Assembly (NCBI RefSeq): GCF_017743865.1
Contig: NZ_JAGHRJ010000003.1
Span: 496,001-560,000 of the forward strand
Source: Labrenzia sp. R4_2
Lineage (GTDB): Bacteria > Pseudomonadota > Alphaproteobacteria > Rhizobiales > Stappiaceae
Direction: 5' to 3'
Length of the DNA stretch: 64,000 nucleotides
Under the pieces are notes generated by a model. That model was not told the origin of the DNA, did no database searches, and worked only from the letters and a program-made list of their open reading frames with translations. Positions 42,445-52,330 of this stretch are shown one piece after another (position 1 is the stretch's first letter; every line of letters begins with the position of its first letter). Made by a program: the position numbers and the translations under genes.

Positions 42445-42825
42445 ATGAGCGACTTTCCAGCTTTGAAAAAGATCAGGCTGAACCTGGCCCGGACGAAAGA
42501 GTTCCCGCAAGGCTCGGCGCGCCATGGGTATGAATTCACGGCACCTTTGGACGAGACCGGGCATATCGATGCTGGGCTCTGGAAAAAGGAGCGCGATCAT
42601 TGCCGTGTCCGGCGGTTCTGGGGCGATGAAGTAGAGGAAATCGGTCACTTGATCCACCGCCCAGGCGGGTCTTGGGCGTTTCACTATGACATCGACGGCG
42701 ACGACGATGACGAGGCTGGATACCGGTTTGGGACACACGCTTTCACACCGGGTGAATATGTGTCGATCAAGGATGAGGATGGGGACTTGCACACCTTCCA
42801 AGTCGTGACGGTTCAATCCATCTGA
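42445..42825 (+). CDS. Hypothetical protein, 126 residues
   Basis: A small soluble protein beginning MSDFPALKKIRLNLARTKEFPQG, with a charged middle (HIDAGLWKKERDHCRVRRFWGDEVEEIGHLIHRP) and a very acidic loop (DIDGDDDDEAG). No membrane segment or known motif is seen. AAGGAGGG lies 5 bases before the ATG, which strongly supports translation. A terminator follows. No family is recognised. Confidence 0.75.
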   Translation: MSDFPALKKIRLNLARTKEFPQGSARHGYEFTAPLDETGHIDAGLWKKERDHCRVRRFWGDEVEEIGHLIHRPGGSWAFHYDIDGDDDDEAGYRFGTHAFTPGEYVSIKDEDGDLHTFQVVTVQSI

Positions 42826-42852
42826 TCTCAACACTGGTTGCAAACAATCACG

Positions 42853-42882
42853 AAAGAGCGCCACTTCCGGCGCTCTTTTTGT
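42853..42882 (+). terminator. Terminator after the 126-residue hypothetical gene
   Basis: Perfect 10-bp stem AAAGAGCGCC / GGCGCTCTTT with a 6-base loop, then TTGTTTT. Confidence 0.88.
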
Positions 42883-43014
42883 TTTGAATGGGACTTAAGT
42901 TTCTTACCAATTGGAATGATCTTATTGCCAATTAATCTGATAATTCCCTCTCACCCGAATGTGTTTGTTACGCTATTGAATGACCATCAGTTTTTTAGGC
43001 TCGGGATAATGAAC

Positions 43015-44679
43015 ATGACACAGAAAACCGGTGGCCAATTGTTGGTGGACGCTCTTGAACGCCATGGTGCAGAGCGGGTCTATTGCGTGCCCGGCGAAAG
43101 CTACCTTGCCGTTCTGGATGCCCTACATGATGCGTCGATCCCGGTCACGGTCTGCCGTCAGGAAGGTGGCGCCGCGATGATGGCGGATGCACACGGCAAA
43201 CTGACAGGCAAACCGGGGATCTGCATGGTGACGCGTGGCCCCGGTGCCACCAACGCCTCCGCGGGTGTTCATGTGGCAGCCCAGGACTCCACACCGATGA
43301 TCCTGTTCATCGGCCAGATCGAGCGCGGCATGCGCGAACGAGAAGCCTTTCAGGAAGTCGACTACCGGCAAATGTTTGGCGGTATCGCCAAGTGGGTGGC
43401 CGAAATCGATCATGCTTCCCGTGTTCCTGAATTTATCTCCCGCGCGTATCACGTCGCGACCTCCGGCCGTCCGGGACCTGTCGTTCTGGCGCTGCCGGAA
43501 GACACCCTTGTTGAACTCGCCGATGCGGCTCAGCCACCGGCCTGGCAACAGGTCGAAACGCATCCGGGACTGTCCCAGATGGCGGATCTGCAAAAGCGTC
43601 TATGGGAAGCGGAACGCCCGATTGCGATCCTAGGTGGAAGCCGCTGGTCCGAAGATGCGGTTGCCGCGTTCACCCGGTTTGCCGAGCGCTTCGATCTGCC
43701 GGTAGCCTGTTCCTTCCGGCGACAAATGCTTTTCGACAATCTGCATCCGAACTATGCCGGCGATGTTGGTATCGGGATCAATCCGAAACTGCTGGCTCGT
43801 GTGAAATCCTCGGATCTCATTTTGTTGGTGGGTGGCCGCTTGTCTGAAATGCCGAGCCAGTCCTACACCTTGCTAGAGATCCCGTCGCCGACCCGGCAGC
43901 TGGTGCATGTTCATGCTGATCCGGAAGAACTTGGCCGGGTGTATCGCGCTGATCTTTCCATCAATGCCAGCCCGACCGGGTTCTGTAAGGCGGTCGAAGG
44001 TCTCCAGCCGCCGACCGAGCTCAAAGGGGCAGGCGAAGCCGCAACGGCACACCAGGATTATCTGGAGTGGTCCGGTGCCCGTCCGCAGACGCCGGGCGAT
44101 CTCCAAATGTCGGGTGTCATGGACTGGCTGGAAAACAACCTTCCTAAAGATGCCATTTGCACCAATGGGGCAGGCAACTACGCCACCTGGCTGCATCGCT
44201 TTCACCGCTTTCGCCGGTTTGGAACCCAAGCAGCACCAACATCAGGATCGATGGGCTATGGCCTGCCGGCAGCCGTTGCGGCCAAGCTGACATTTCCGGA
44301 GCGTGAGGTCGTTTGCTTTGCCGGCGACGGTTGCTTGCAGATGACGATGCAGGAGTTTGGGACAGCCTGTCAGGACGGCGCAAACATTATGCTGTTGGTG
44401 ATCGACAATGGCATGTACGGCACCATCCGCATGCATCAGGAACGGACGTATCCGGGCCGCCCGTCCGCCACCAAGCTGGTCAATCCGGATTTCGCTGCGA
44501 TGGCCCACTGCTACGGCGCTTTTGGCGAGACGGTACACACCACGGATGAATTCGGTCCGGCCTTTGAGCGGGCGCGTGCTTCCGGAAAACCGGCTATCCT
44601 GCATCTGAAACTGGATCCTGAGGCGATTACACCTGCCGCCAGTCTCAGCCAAATAAGGCGAGCTGCAGAGAAACAATAG
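43015..44679 (+). CDS. ThDP-dependent acetolactate synthase-like enzyme 2
   Basis: A 554-residue ThDP enzyme. N-terminal TGGQLLVDALERHGAERVYCVPG, catalytic Glu in CRQEGGAAMMADAHGK, and the ThDP-Mg motif GDGCLQMTMQEFGTA...DNGMYGT. This resembles the acetolactate synthase large-subunit type, but no small regulatory subunit gene follows, so it may be a catabolic or orphan carboligase/decarboxylase. The ATG at 43015 is preferred: GGGA lies 8 bases upstream. It is a different sequence from the ThDP enzyme at about 25 kb. Confidence 0.75.
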   Translation: MTQKTGGQLLVDALERHGAERVYCVPGESYLAVLDALHDASIPVTVCRQEGGAAMMADAHGKLTGKPGICMVTRGPGATNASAGVHVAAQDSTPMILFIGQIERGMREREAFQEVDYRQMFGGIAKWVAEIDHASRVPEFISRAYHVATSGRPGPVVLALPEDTLVELADAAQPPAWQQVETHPGLSQMADLQKRLWEAERPIAILGGSRWSEDAVAAFTRFAERFDLPVACSFRRQMLFDNLHPNYAGDVGIGINPKLLARVKSSDLILLVGGRLSEMPSQSYTLLEIPSPTRQLVHVHADPEELGRVYRADLSINASPTGFCKAVEGLQPPTELKGAGEAATAHQDYLEWSGARPQTPGDLQMSGVMDWLENNLPKDAICTNGAGNYATWLHRFHRFRRFGTQAAPTSGSMGYGLPAAVAAKLTFPEREVVCFAGDGCLQMTMQEFGTACQDGANIMLLVIDNGMYGTIRMHQERTYPGRPSATKLVNPDFAAMAHCYGAFGETVHTTDEFGPAFERARASGKPAILHLKLDPEAITPAASLSQIRRAAEKQ

Positions 44680-44759
44680 TTTGCTGAAGCGAGGCCGACC
44701 GTTTGTGTATACTGATGCCTCAAGGAGTGCGAAATCGTAGACGCAATATGTGAGGATAG

Positions 44760-45140
44760 ATGATGGACTTGAAACGAGGCTTCCTGATTTTATCCTTCGC
44801 AATGGTTTCGGTTATTGCGCTTCTTTACGGGATCGATCCGGCCTGGTTTGCCAGATCCTTCCTCGGGATTGCCGATCTAAGTCTAGATTTTGCCCACATT
44901 CTAAGAGCCGTAATGGGATTGTACTTGGCTTTGGGCATTTTCTGGCTGCTTTGCGCACTTACAAATAAACACAAAAACACGGCAGTTCTCACAACAATTG
45001 TATTTGCTGGCGGCTTGGTTGCCGGACGATTGCTGAGCCTTGCCGCAGATGGCATCCCGTCGCCATTGCTGGCATTTTATACCGCGCTGGAGCTTGCGAT
45101 TGTGCCCATAGGCTGGTGGATTTACAAACGCCCTGATTGA
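44760..45140 (+). CDS. DUF4345-like small membrane protein
   Basis: A 126-residue protein with four hydrophobic segments (about 7-27, 47-66, 74-94 and 102-120). The pattern LRAVMGLYLALGIFWLLCAL and GRLLSLAADG with a final AIVPIGWWIYKRPD fits DUF4345. The function is unknown. Two adjacent ATGs (44760, 44763) follow a GAGGATAG site. Confidence 0.75.
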   Translation: MMDLKRGFLILSFAMVSVIALLYGIDPAWFARSFLGIADLSLDFAHILRAVMGLYLALGIFWLLCALTNKHKNTAVLTTIVFAGGLVAGRLLSLAADGIPSPLLAFYTALELAIVPIGWWIYKRPD

Positions 45141-45153
45141 CAGGAGATTACCC

Positions 45154-47883
45154 TTAGCCGTCTTCAGGCAGATCAGTCACGGGCAACACAACGTTGGAGA
45201 TCCCGGGATCGTCAAGGGACGTTGTGATCTTGAACCCCAGCGCCTGGCACATAGAGATCATCGAGGTGTTTTCCTTCAAAACCTCGCCCTTGATGGTTTG
45301 GATGCCGTCTGCTTTAGCGTATCGGATCATCAGTTTCATGAGGGCCCAGCCCAAACCATAACCCTTCAGGTCCGAGCGGACCATGACGGCATATTCACCG
45401 GTCTGGTGGTCGGGATCTGCATGCAGGCGGACCACACCCAAAAGTGACCCGTCATCCGGATCAAGGGCGGTGAACGCCATGGCTCTTGCATAATCAAGCT
45501 GCGTCAGACGGGCGAGAAAACGGTGGCTGAACTCCCGGACCGGCGCGAAGAAACGCAGGCGAAGATCTTCCGGTGAAATCTGCTCAAAGAATGCCTTGAA
45601 CATGTCTTCATCTTCCGGCCGAACAGGCCGGACGAAAATCTGCCGTCCGCCTTTCACGGTCAGCGTTTGTTCCCACTCCTTGGGGTACGGCGCGATCGCC
45701 AGCCTTGATCCACCTGTCCGGCCCGGTTTTCTCTCCGGGTGGCACAGGGTCATACGGGCGTCCAGGGCGATCAACCCGCTCGGCAGCAACACCATAGGAT
45801 TGATATCGAGTTCCTGAATTTCCGGAATGTCGATCGTAATTTGGGAAAGTTTGACCAGTGCTTCGGCAAGAGCTGGTTTGTCGAGTGAGGGACGGGACGG
45901 GCCGCCGTCCAAGAGGCGTGAAATCCGGGTCCGGTCGATTTGCGCCTCGGCCAATTTGAGATCGAGCGGCGGCAGCTCAAAGGCGATGTCCTCGCTTTCC
46001 TCAATGGCCGTGCCTCCTTGGCCAAACACAAGCACCGGGCCGAATTCAGGGGTTTCAGCAAGACCAAGATAAAGCTCGAGCCCGTGCCGGTCTTCAAGCA
46101 TCGGATGAACGGAAACACCCGATATGCGCGCGTCTGGGTAGTCTTTCTGAGTCTTGGCAATCAGTTCGCGCGCGGCGTTCTCAACGGCCGCTGGGTTTTC
46201 CAGACCGAGCCGGACACCATCGATTTTCGACTTGAAGGGCAGGTCGGGAGAAATGAGTTTGGCAACGCAGTGTTTGGCTGTTTTGAAAAACGGCTCCGAC
46301 AAAGCGCCGACATCCTCAGGCTTTTCTGCCATGTCGGTCGCCATGATGGGAATGTCATAGGCCGCCAAAATATCGCAAACTTCCTTCGGTGTGAGCCAAA
46401 TGCGGTCTTCCGCGAGCGCCGCTTCGACGATTGCCCGGGCCTTTGCACTATCCGGTGTAAAATTGGCCGGCAAACTCGGTGGGGCCGCCATCAGGAATTC
46501 CCGAGCCTGGGCATCATGCGCCAGATGCATCAAGCTTCGGGCGGCTTCTGCAGGGCTTGCGTAATTCGGGACCTTGGCTTCGGTCAGAACTTCGCGTGTT
46601 GCACTGTCGCCGCCGATCAGCCCGGCAACCAGAGCTTTCCGCCGGCCCGGCCGTTTCCGGTCCAAGGTTGCAGCTTCTGCAACGGCCGTTGCCAGGACGG
46701 GGAGGGGTTGGAACGCACTTGCGGCCTGCAGGACAACCGCACCATCGACATTCTTGTCTTTCAAGACGGTCGTGATCGTTTCCGTAAGATCTTCGGCGGC
46801 TGTTGCTTCGCGCAAGATGACGGACGCTTGCGCGGCGGACGTGTCGTCCAGATCGTTGGATGGGCCAAGGAACGGCTGCAGGTGTTCAAGCGTCTCCGGG
46901 CTCAGCGATGCAAATTGAGCGCCGAGGGCGTCTAGCCGGTCATACGCAAGGTTTGCCAGGCTCCGGCCGTTCGCAATGACAGCAAGGTTCCGGCATTGAG
47001 GAACGCGGACATGAGACAGCGTTTCAAGCGCCTCGAACATCTCGTCGAGGTCGTAAACCCGAAGCAGGCCGGCGCGGCGGAACGCGGTTTCATAGACAAG
47101 ATCCGACTTTGCGAGACGACCGGCGTGCGTCCTGCCCGTCCCGCCTGTATCACGGCTGCGTCCGGAGCGAAGCACGATGACGGGTTTGCCACGTGCTGCG
47201 GCCCGGGCGGCAGACATGAACTTATGCGGAACCGCGACGCCTTCCAAATGAAGGACAATGGCGCGGGTCCGGTAGTCTTGTGCGAAATAATCGATCAAAT
47301 CGCTGACATCGACGTCGATGCGCGCGCCGAGTGAGACGATTGATGAAAACCCGGTGTTGTGGGTCTTCGCCCAGGACAACGTCGCGTTCAAAACAGCGCC
47401 GGACCGGGAGAAAAAAGCGATGTCGCCCTTGCCGGGCACTTCGGCACTCAACAGCGCATTCAGCCCCTTTGCCGGAACGGAAATGCCAAGACTGCCCGGT
47501 CCGATCAGCCGAAGCGTGGGCTTGCGGGCAGCCTCCCGGCAGGCCTGCATGATTGGCTCCGGCCAGTCTTCATAGCCGGGCGAGGGGATTAGAACCGCGC
47601 GCGTTCCGCGGTCTCCGAGTTCTTCAATCACCTTGGGCAGATGTTCGGCCTTGGCGAGGTAGATCACCAGATCGGGTGCGTTGTCCAAATCGGCCAAAGA
47701 TGGGACGCTGGTCCCGGTGAACGGCACCGAATAATCGATCCCGACCAGTGTAACCTTGTGTTGGGTTTCGATGGCCTGAAGGCATTCGATGAGCTTGTCT
47801 GTCAAAACGCCCGGATGGCGGCAAGGACCAAGGACAGCGATGGATGTTGGTGCAAAAAAACCATCGAGATTGCGGATGGTCAC
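45154..47883 (-). CDS. Pat-type acyl-CoA synthetase (ADP-forming)/GNAT acetyltransferase
   Basis: A 909-residue fusion. A CoA-binding domain (about 1-140, FFAPTSIAVLGPCRHPG), a ligase/CoA domain and an ATP-grasp domain (about 480-700) are followed by a C-terminal GNAT domain (about 745-900; YAVMVRSDLKGYGLGWALMKLMIRYAK). This is the layout of Pat (YfiQ/PatZ) protein lysine acetyltransferases, which acetylate acyl-CoA synthetases and other enzymes. It starts with GTG, with AAGGA upstream. Whether the synthetase half is active cannot be told. A universal stress protein gene lies upstream on the same strand. Confidence 0.82.
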   Translation of the reverse strand: MTIRNLDGFFAPTSIAVLGPCRHPGVLTDKLIECLQAIETQHKVTLVGIDYSVPFTGTSVPSLADLDNAPDLVIYLAKAEHLPKVIEELGDRGTRAVLIPSPGYEDWPEPIMQACREAARKPTLRLIGPGSLGISVPAKGLNALLSAEVPGKGDIAFFSRSGAVLNATLSWAKTHNTGFSSIVSLGARIDVDVSDLIDYFAQDYRTRAIVLHLEGVAVPHKFMSAARAAARGKPVIVLRSGRSRDTGGTGRTHAGRLAKSDLVYETAFRRAGLLRVYDLDEMFEALETLSHVRVPQCRNLAVIANGRSLANLAYDRLDALGAQFASLSPETLEHLQPFLGPSNDLDDTSAAQASVILREATAAEDLTETITTVLKDKNVDGAVVLQAASAFQPLPVLATAVAEAATLDRKRPGRRKALVAGLIGGDSATREVLTEAKVPNYASPAEAARSLMHLAHDAQAREFLMAAPPSLPANFTPDSAKARAIVEAALAEDRIWLTPKEVCDILAAYDIPIMATDMAEKPEDVGALSEPFFKTAKHCVAKLISPDLPFKSKIDGVRLGLENPAAVENAARELIAKTQKDYPDARISGVSVHPMLEDRHGLELYLGLAETPEFGPVLVFGQGGTAIEESEDIAFELPPLDLKLAEAQIDRTRISRLLDGGPSRPSLDKPALAEALVKLSQITIDIPEIQELDINPMVLLPSGLIALDARMTLCHPERKPGRTGGSRLAIAPYPKEWEQTLTVKGGRQIFVRPVRPEDEDMFKAFFEQISPEDLRLRFFAPVREFSHRFLARLTQLDYARAMAFTALDPDDGSLLGVVRLHADPDHQTGEYAVMVRSDLKGYGLGWALMKLMIRYAKADGIQTIKGEVLKENTSMISMCQALGFKITTSLDDPGISNVVLPVTDLPEDG

Positions 47884-47941
47884 GTCGGGATCCTTTCCCG
47901 GTCAACAGCAGGCAGATCGAACAGTAGCGGAGATTTAAGAC

Positions 47942-47977
47942 AAAAAAATACCCGCACCCAAAAAAGTTGAGTGCGGG
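47942..47977 (-). terminator. Terminator after the Usp gene (leftward)
   Basis: On the minus strand a stem CCCGCAC / GTGCGGG (+ strand 47951-47957, 47971-47977) is followed by a T-run (TATTTTTTT). It separates the Usp gene from the Pat gene. Confidence 0.8.
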
Positions 47978-47999
47978 ATTGCGGCATATCGACAGGCCG

Positions 48000-48833
48000 T
48001 TAGTGGGCCATCAAAACTGGAACTGTCATGGCTTCCAGAATTTCGCGGGTTGCACCGCCGAACAGGAACTCACGCATCCGGCTATGCCCGTATCCACCCA
48101 TCACGACCAGGTCGTTGTTGTTGTCTGTCACATAATTGAGGACCGTGTCCGCAACGCCAGTCTGAGGGTTGGAGACGACGTCGATCGTTACATTCATGTT
48201 GTGGCGGGCGAGATAGTTGGCAACTTCCGCACCGGGCTGACCAGCCTGAGAGTTTGCTTTCTTCTCGATGACCAGGACTGTGACCTTGTCGGCCTTTTCA
48301 AGCACCGGGATCGACGCGTGAATGGCCCGCGTCGCCGTTGAGCTGCCATCCCAGCCGATTAGCACGTTGTTCGGCTCAAAAGACTTGCTGCCGATGTAAG
48401 GCACCAGCAGCACCGGAACGCCGCTTTCGAAAAGGATTGTTTCGATCAGGAGTTCGCGCATTGGCTCCGGTTTGTCCGGATTGCTCTGGCCGATCACAAC
48501 AAGGTCTGTGGGCCGGCAATGCGCCAGAACATTATCGAGCGGTCCGCCTGTGAGGATCTCTGCCAAACGGCTTTCGTTTTTGACGCCGGCCAATCGGGCA
48601 AATTCGTCGAATTGGTCTTTGGCGTCTTTCGCTGCCGCGATGGCTTGATCATGGGCCGCTTGAAGATAGTCGACGGGCATCGGAGCTGCGGCAAATGCCG
48701 GGACAACCGGTTCAAACGAAACCGCGAGGCCAGTTACATGTGCATCATGAACCCGGCCGAACTCCAAAGCATATTTTGCTGCCGGCTGATCGCCCGCCAA
48801 ATCCAGGACCGTCAAAATATCTTTAATTGGCAT
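48000..48833 (-). CDS. Universal stress protein, two Usp domains
   Basis: A 277-residue protein made of two UspA-like domains (about 1-145 and 155-277). The second has the ATP-binding pattern GGYGHSRMREFLFGGATREIL. The first has VVIGQSNPDKPEPMRELLIE in the same place, with a poorer nucleotide motif. Such tandem Usp proteins respond to starvation or other stress; the exact role is not known. The start has AGGAGGG upstream. It is followed by its own terminator and then the Pat gene. Confidence 0.87.
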   Translation of the reverse strand: MPIKDILTVLDLAGDQPAAKYALEFGRVHDAHVTGLAVSFEPVVPAFAAAPMPVDYLQAAHDQAIAAAKDAKDQFDEFARLAGVKNESRLAEILTGGPLDNVLAHCRPTDLVVIGQSNPDKPEPMRELLIETILFESGVPVLLVPYIGSKSFEPNNVLIGWDGSSTATRAIHASIPVLEKADKVTVLVIEKKANSQAGQPGAEVANYLARHNMNVTIDVVSNPQTGVADTVLNYVTDNNNDLVVMGGYGHSRMREFLFGGATREILEAMTVPVLMAH

Positions 48834-48981
48834 AATACCCTCCTATGGCTGGCAGTCAGTTTTGCCCCAGCCTTGTGAAAAATCTATATGCCTCCGCAAT
48901 TTGGCGTCTTTGACCCTTATCAATTCAGGTTTGGAATAGGCGTGTGCTGGCGGCCAGGAAAAAAATCGGTAATAACAAGCC

Positions 48982-50769
48982 ATGTCGACCCGTTGGCTCA
49001 TACTCTTGCTGCCGCCTGTTTTCATGGTGGCAGCCGCGGCTGTGCTCGCTTACGTCTTCCAGGAACTGGATGATGATAACGTCGACCGCATAGCTGCAGA
49101 ACGGTTGACGCTGTACCGGCAAACCATCATCGGCGAATACCAGAAATACCGCTACCTTCCTTACATGATTGCTCGGGATCCACGCGCTACGGCAGCAATT
49201 GGCCTTGGTCAGCCGGTAGAGAGCGCCAATCGTTTTCTGGAAGAAATGGCGGAAAATTCAGGTGCAGACCTTCTTTATGTTATGAACGCTGCCGGGACGA
49301 CGTTGGCGGCCAGCAACTGGCAAAAACCGCTTTCCCTCGTCGGCCGGAACTATGGGTTCCGGCCATACTTTACGGCGGCGATGCGAGGTGAGGAGGGGCA
49401 GTTTTTCGCCATTGGTTTGACCACTGGCCGTCCCGGTTTGTTCCTGGCGCGGCCGACGCCGGTCGAAGGAGATCCGGTTGGGGTTGCGGTCGTTAAAGTA
49501 GATACCAGCGAGCTTGAAAACGCCTGGGCGGAAGGTGGAGAGCTCGTCTTTGCCACCGATGCCGACGGTGTGATTTTTCTATCCAGCCAGCCGGAGTGGC
49601 GCTATCGGACTTTGGCCGAGCTTCCAATGGCTACGCGGGATGCCATTGCCAGCAGTCAGAAATACGCAAATGAACCGCTGACCCCGATCAGTGACGCGCC
49701 AGTAACCGGGCCAAACCAGCTGACCATTGACGGGCAGGCCTATCGGCACAACTCGACCGATGTGGATCTACTCGGCTGGAAATTGCATTTCCTCGTGCCG
49801 CAGGCAGAAGCGCACAAGAGCCTGCTGCCGATTTGGGTGATCACCCTGACGCTTTGCCTTCTCTATGCGGTGATTGTGCTTGGCTTGCGCGGGCAAAGGC
49901 TGCGCCGGGCGTCCGCCGCGCTTCGCCAGGAATCAGCAGATCTGAAGGAACTGAACCAGCGGCTGGTTGGGGAAATCAAAGAGCGCCGGCGTGTGGAACA
50001 CGCACTTCTGGAAGCACAACGGGGCCTTGCGCGCTCCAGCCGTCTCGCAGCGGTTGGTGAAATGTCGGCTGCTGTCGTTCATGAGCTGAGCCAGCCCCTG
50101 GCGGCGCTCAGAATGTTTGTGGCAGGCACCCGCAAGTTCCTTGAAAAAGGGGATACCCACACGGCTGCAGAAAACCTGCAGGAGATTGAATCCCTTCAGA
50201 TGCGCATGGCGAGCCTGACCCAAGAGCTCAAGAGGTTTGCGCGTCCGGGCGAGAGCCGGATCGAAACCGTCGACCTTCGAGAAAGCATTTTGGCGGCGGA
50301 AAAAATTGTCCGCCCCAGGTTTGAAGAAACAGGTGTTACTCTGAAAATCGATATGCCGGACCAGCCCTTGATCGTTGAGACGGCCCCGTTGCGGATCGAG
50401 CAAATCCTGGTCAACTTGTTGCGCAACGGCGCAGATGCGGCCGCCGCAGAAGACAGTGGTGAAGTCCGGCTGCATATCGTTGAGACTGGGGACACTGTTG
50501 TCGTGCGGGTGCTCGATAACGGCCCAGGGATCCCCATGGATCTACGTGAACGTATTTTCGATCCGTTTTTCTCAACCAAAACAAGTGCGGAAGGGATGGG
50601 GCTGGGACTGGCCATCTCCATGCGAATTGCAGAAGACCTCGGCGGTGATTTGGCGGTCTCCGCCAACGTGCCACGCGGTGCTGCCTTTGAACTCACGGTG
50701 CCGGCTGTCAAATCGGCAGAAATGACGGATGCATCTTTTGTCCGTCTGGAAGCAGAAGTTGCTGAATGA
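48982..50769 (+). CDS. dctB: C4-dicarboxylate sensor histidine kinase DctB
   Basis: A 595-residue membrane sensor kinase. Two membrane segments (about 8-28 and 280-302) enclose a periplasmic double-PAS sensor that binds succinate or related acids in DctB. The dimerisation part has HELSQPLAALRMFV with phospho-His367, and the ATPase domain has NLLRNGADA, DNGPGIP and GMGLGLAISMRIAEDLGG. It overlaps the response-regulator gene by four bases (ATGA). The start is ATG at 48982. Confidence 0.9.
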   Translation: MSTRWLILLLPPVFMVAAAAVLAYVFQELDDDNVDRIAAERLTLYRQTIIGEYQKYRYLPYMIARDPRATAAIGLGQPVESANRFLEEMAENSGADLLYVMNAAGTTLAASNWQKPLSLVGRNYGFRPYFTAAMRGEEGQFFAIGLTTGRPGLFLARPTPVEGDPVGVAVVKVDTSELENAWAEGGELVFATDADGVIFLSSQPEWRYRTLAELPMATRDAIASSQKYANEPLTPISDAPVTGPNQLTIDGQAYRHNSTDVDLLGWKLHFLVPQAEAHKSLLPIWVITLTLCLLYAVIVLGLRGQRLRRASAALRQESADLKELNQRLVGEIKERRRVEHALLEAQRGLARSSRLAAVGEMSAAVVHELSQPLAALRMFVAGTRKFLEKGDTHTAAENLQEIESLQMRMASLTQELKRFARPGESRIETVDLRESILAAEKIVRPRFEETGVTLKIDMPDQPLIVETAPLRIEQILVNLLRNGADAAAAEDSGEVRLHIVETGDTVVVRVLDNGPGIPMDLRERIFDPFFSTKTSAEGMGLGLAISMRIAEDLGGDLAVSANVPRGAAFELTVPAVKSAEMTDASFVRLEAEVAE

Positions 50770-52181
50770 CAACGCTTAATTCAAAACCCTCTCAATCCAC
50801 GAACACCCCGGTTCTGATTGTTGACGACGATCCGTCCATGCGCGCAGCGCTTCGTCAATGGATCCGGCTTGCCGAATTTGAGACGATCGAGGTGGCAACG
50901 GCTGACCAGGCCATGGCGGTTCTGAGCCCGGATTTTCGTGGCTGTATCGTCACGGACGTGATGCTGGATGGTGACGACGGCATGACCTTGCTGCGCAGAG
51001 TTGGAGAACTGGACGGTGATCTGCCGGTTATCCTGATCACCGGCCATGGCGACGTTCCAATGGCCGTGGAAGCAATGCGCGCCGGTGCGTATGACTTTGT
51101 CGAAAAGCCTTTCGATCCGGACCTGATCGCGGAAGTGGTTCGCAGGGCGTGCAACCGCCGCGCGCTTGTTTTGGAGAACCGGGCGCTGAAGACCCAGATC
51201 GCGGACAGTTCAAGCCTAGAAAGCCGGCTGATCGGTAACAGCCCGGCCATGCAAGCGCTGCGGCAACAGATCCTGCATTTTGCGCAAACCGATGCTGCGG
51301 TTCTGATCACCGGTGAAACCGGGACGGGAAAAGAAGTGATCGCTCAGGCGCTGCATGACTACAGCGCCCGCAAGGACGCTCCGTTCATGGCGATCAACGC
51401 GGCCGCGTTGCCGGAGACCATGGTCGAAGCAGAACTCTTTGGCCACGAAGCCGGGGCGTTTACAGGTGCAGACCGGCAACGGATCGGCCGGATCGAGGCC
51501 GCGAACTCCGGTGTCTTGTTTCTGGATGAAATTGTATCCATGCCGCTGCCGCTCCAGGCAAAACTGCTTCGGGTTCTGCAAGAGCGGAAGGTCGACCGGA
51601 TTGGTGGTCACCGGCCAGTTGACGTCGATATCCGGTTGGTGAGCGCGGCAAATGTTGATCCGCGGGAAGCGGTGGCTTCCGGCCGGTTGCGAGAAGATCT
51701 ATTATTCCGGTTGAATGCAATCGAACTCGTCATTCCGCCTTTGAGGGAACGTGGCCGGGACAGCATCTTGTTGTTTGATACGTTTCTCAACCGGTTTGCA
51801 GTTCAATACGGCATGGAGGCTCCAACGCCGAGCTCGCTTGATGAAGCGTTTTTACAAACCTACGGATGGCCGGGCAACGTCCGTGAACTGCGCAATGCGG
51901 CCGAGCGGTTCGTTTTGAACGCGCAGGTCAATCCGCAACCGCTCGAAAAACTCGTCACTGGCCGACGCGATGACGTGTCGCCGATGGGATCAGGCGGATT
52001 GAAAGATCTCATGGACGCTTACGAACGGTCTTTGATCGAAGGAGCCTTGAGGCGTCATGGTGGCAAGGTTGCCGATGTCATGCGCGAGCTGAACGTGCCT
52101 CGCCGGACGCTCAACGAGAAGATGGCACGCCTCGGATTGAGCCGGGATCAAGCGAGCGACCCGGAAACGGGAGCCGCCTGA
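50766..52181 (+). CDS. dctD: Sigma-54 response regulator DctD
   Basis: A 471-residue enhancer-binding activator. The receiver domain (about 15-130) has the phospho-acceptor Asp64 in the VTDVMLDG motif. The AAA domain follows with GETGTGKEV (Walker A), the sigma-54 contact motif GAFTGA at 230-235 and the LFLDEI Walker B. A C-terminal Fis-type helix-turn-helix (about 420-470, VADVMRELNVPRRTLNEKM) binds DNA. Paired with DctB, it should activate the dctPQM promoter. Confidence 0.92.
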   Translation: MTTLNSKPSQSTNTPVLIVDDDPSMRAALRQWIRLAEFETIEVATADQAMAVLSPDFRGCIVTDVMLDGDDGMTLLRRVGELDGDLPVILITGHGDVPMAVEAMRAGAYDFVEKPFDPDLIAEVVRRACNRRALVLENRALKTQIADSSSLESRLIGNSPAMQALRQQILHFAQTDAAVLITGETGTGKEVIAQALHDYSARKDAPFMAINAAALPETMVEAELFGHEAGAFTGADRQRIGRIEAANSGVLFLDEIVSMPLPLQAKLLRVLQERKVDRIGGHRPVDVDIRLVSAANVDPREAVASGRLREDLLFRLNAIELVIPPLRERGRDSILLFDTFLNRFAVQYGMEAPTPSSLDEAFLQTYGWPGNVRELRNAAERFVLNAQVNPQPLEKLVTGRRDDVSPMGSGGLKDLMDAYERSLIEGALRRHGGKVADVMRELNVPRRTLNEKMARLGLSRDQASDPETGAA

Positions 52182-52191
52182 AACTCGGCGA

Positions 52192-52209
52192 TCGGCGAAA
52201 AATCGCCGA
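52192..52209. promoter_or_regulatory. Inverted repeat after dctD, DctD site candidate
   Basis: A 7-bp perfect dyad TCGGCGA-AAAA-TCGCCGA lies 104 bases before the sigma-54 promoter. It could be a DctD upstream activating site or a weak terminator for dctD; there is no T-run. A second looser repeat (GCATCGGCAAGATCTCGCC) follows near 52218. Confidence 0.4.
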
Positions 52210-52313
52210 CGCAATATGAGCATCGGCAAGATCTCGCCTAGGTGCACTGCGGTAGTTTTGTATTGAGCCCGAAAAAGCCGCCAGTTTGCCCAGTTTTCGG
52301 TTGTCAATTGAAG

Positions 52314-52330
52314 CTGGCACGGGTCATGCT
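52314..52330 (+). promoter_or_regulatory. Sigma-54 (-24/-12) promoter of dctPQM
   Basis: CTGGCACGGGTCATGCT matches the TGGCACG-N4-TTGCT consensus except for one base. The GG at 52316-52317 and GC at 52328-52329 have the required 12-base start-to-start spacing. It lies about 79 bases before the dctP start and downstream of dctBD, which encodes a sigma-54 activator. Confidence 0.78.
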
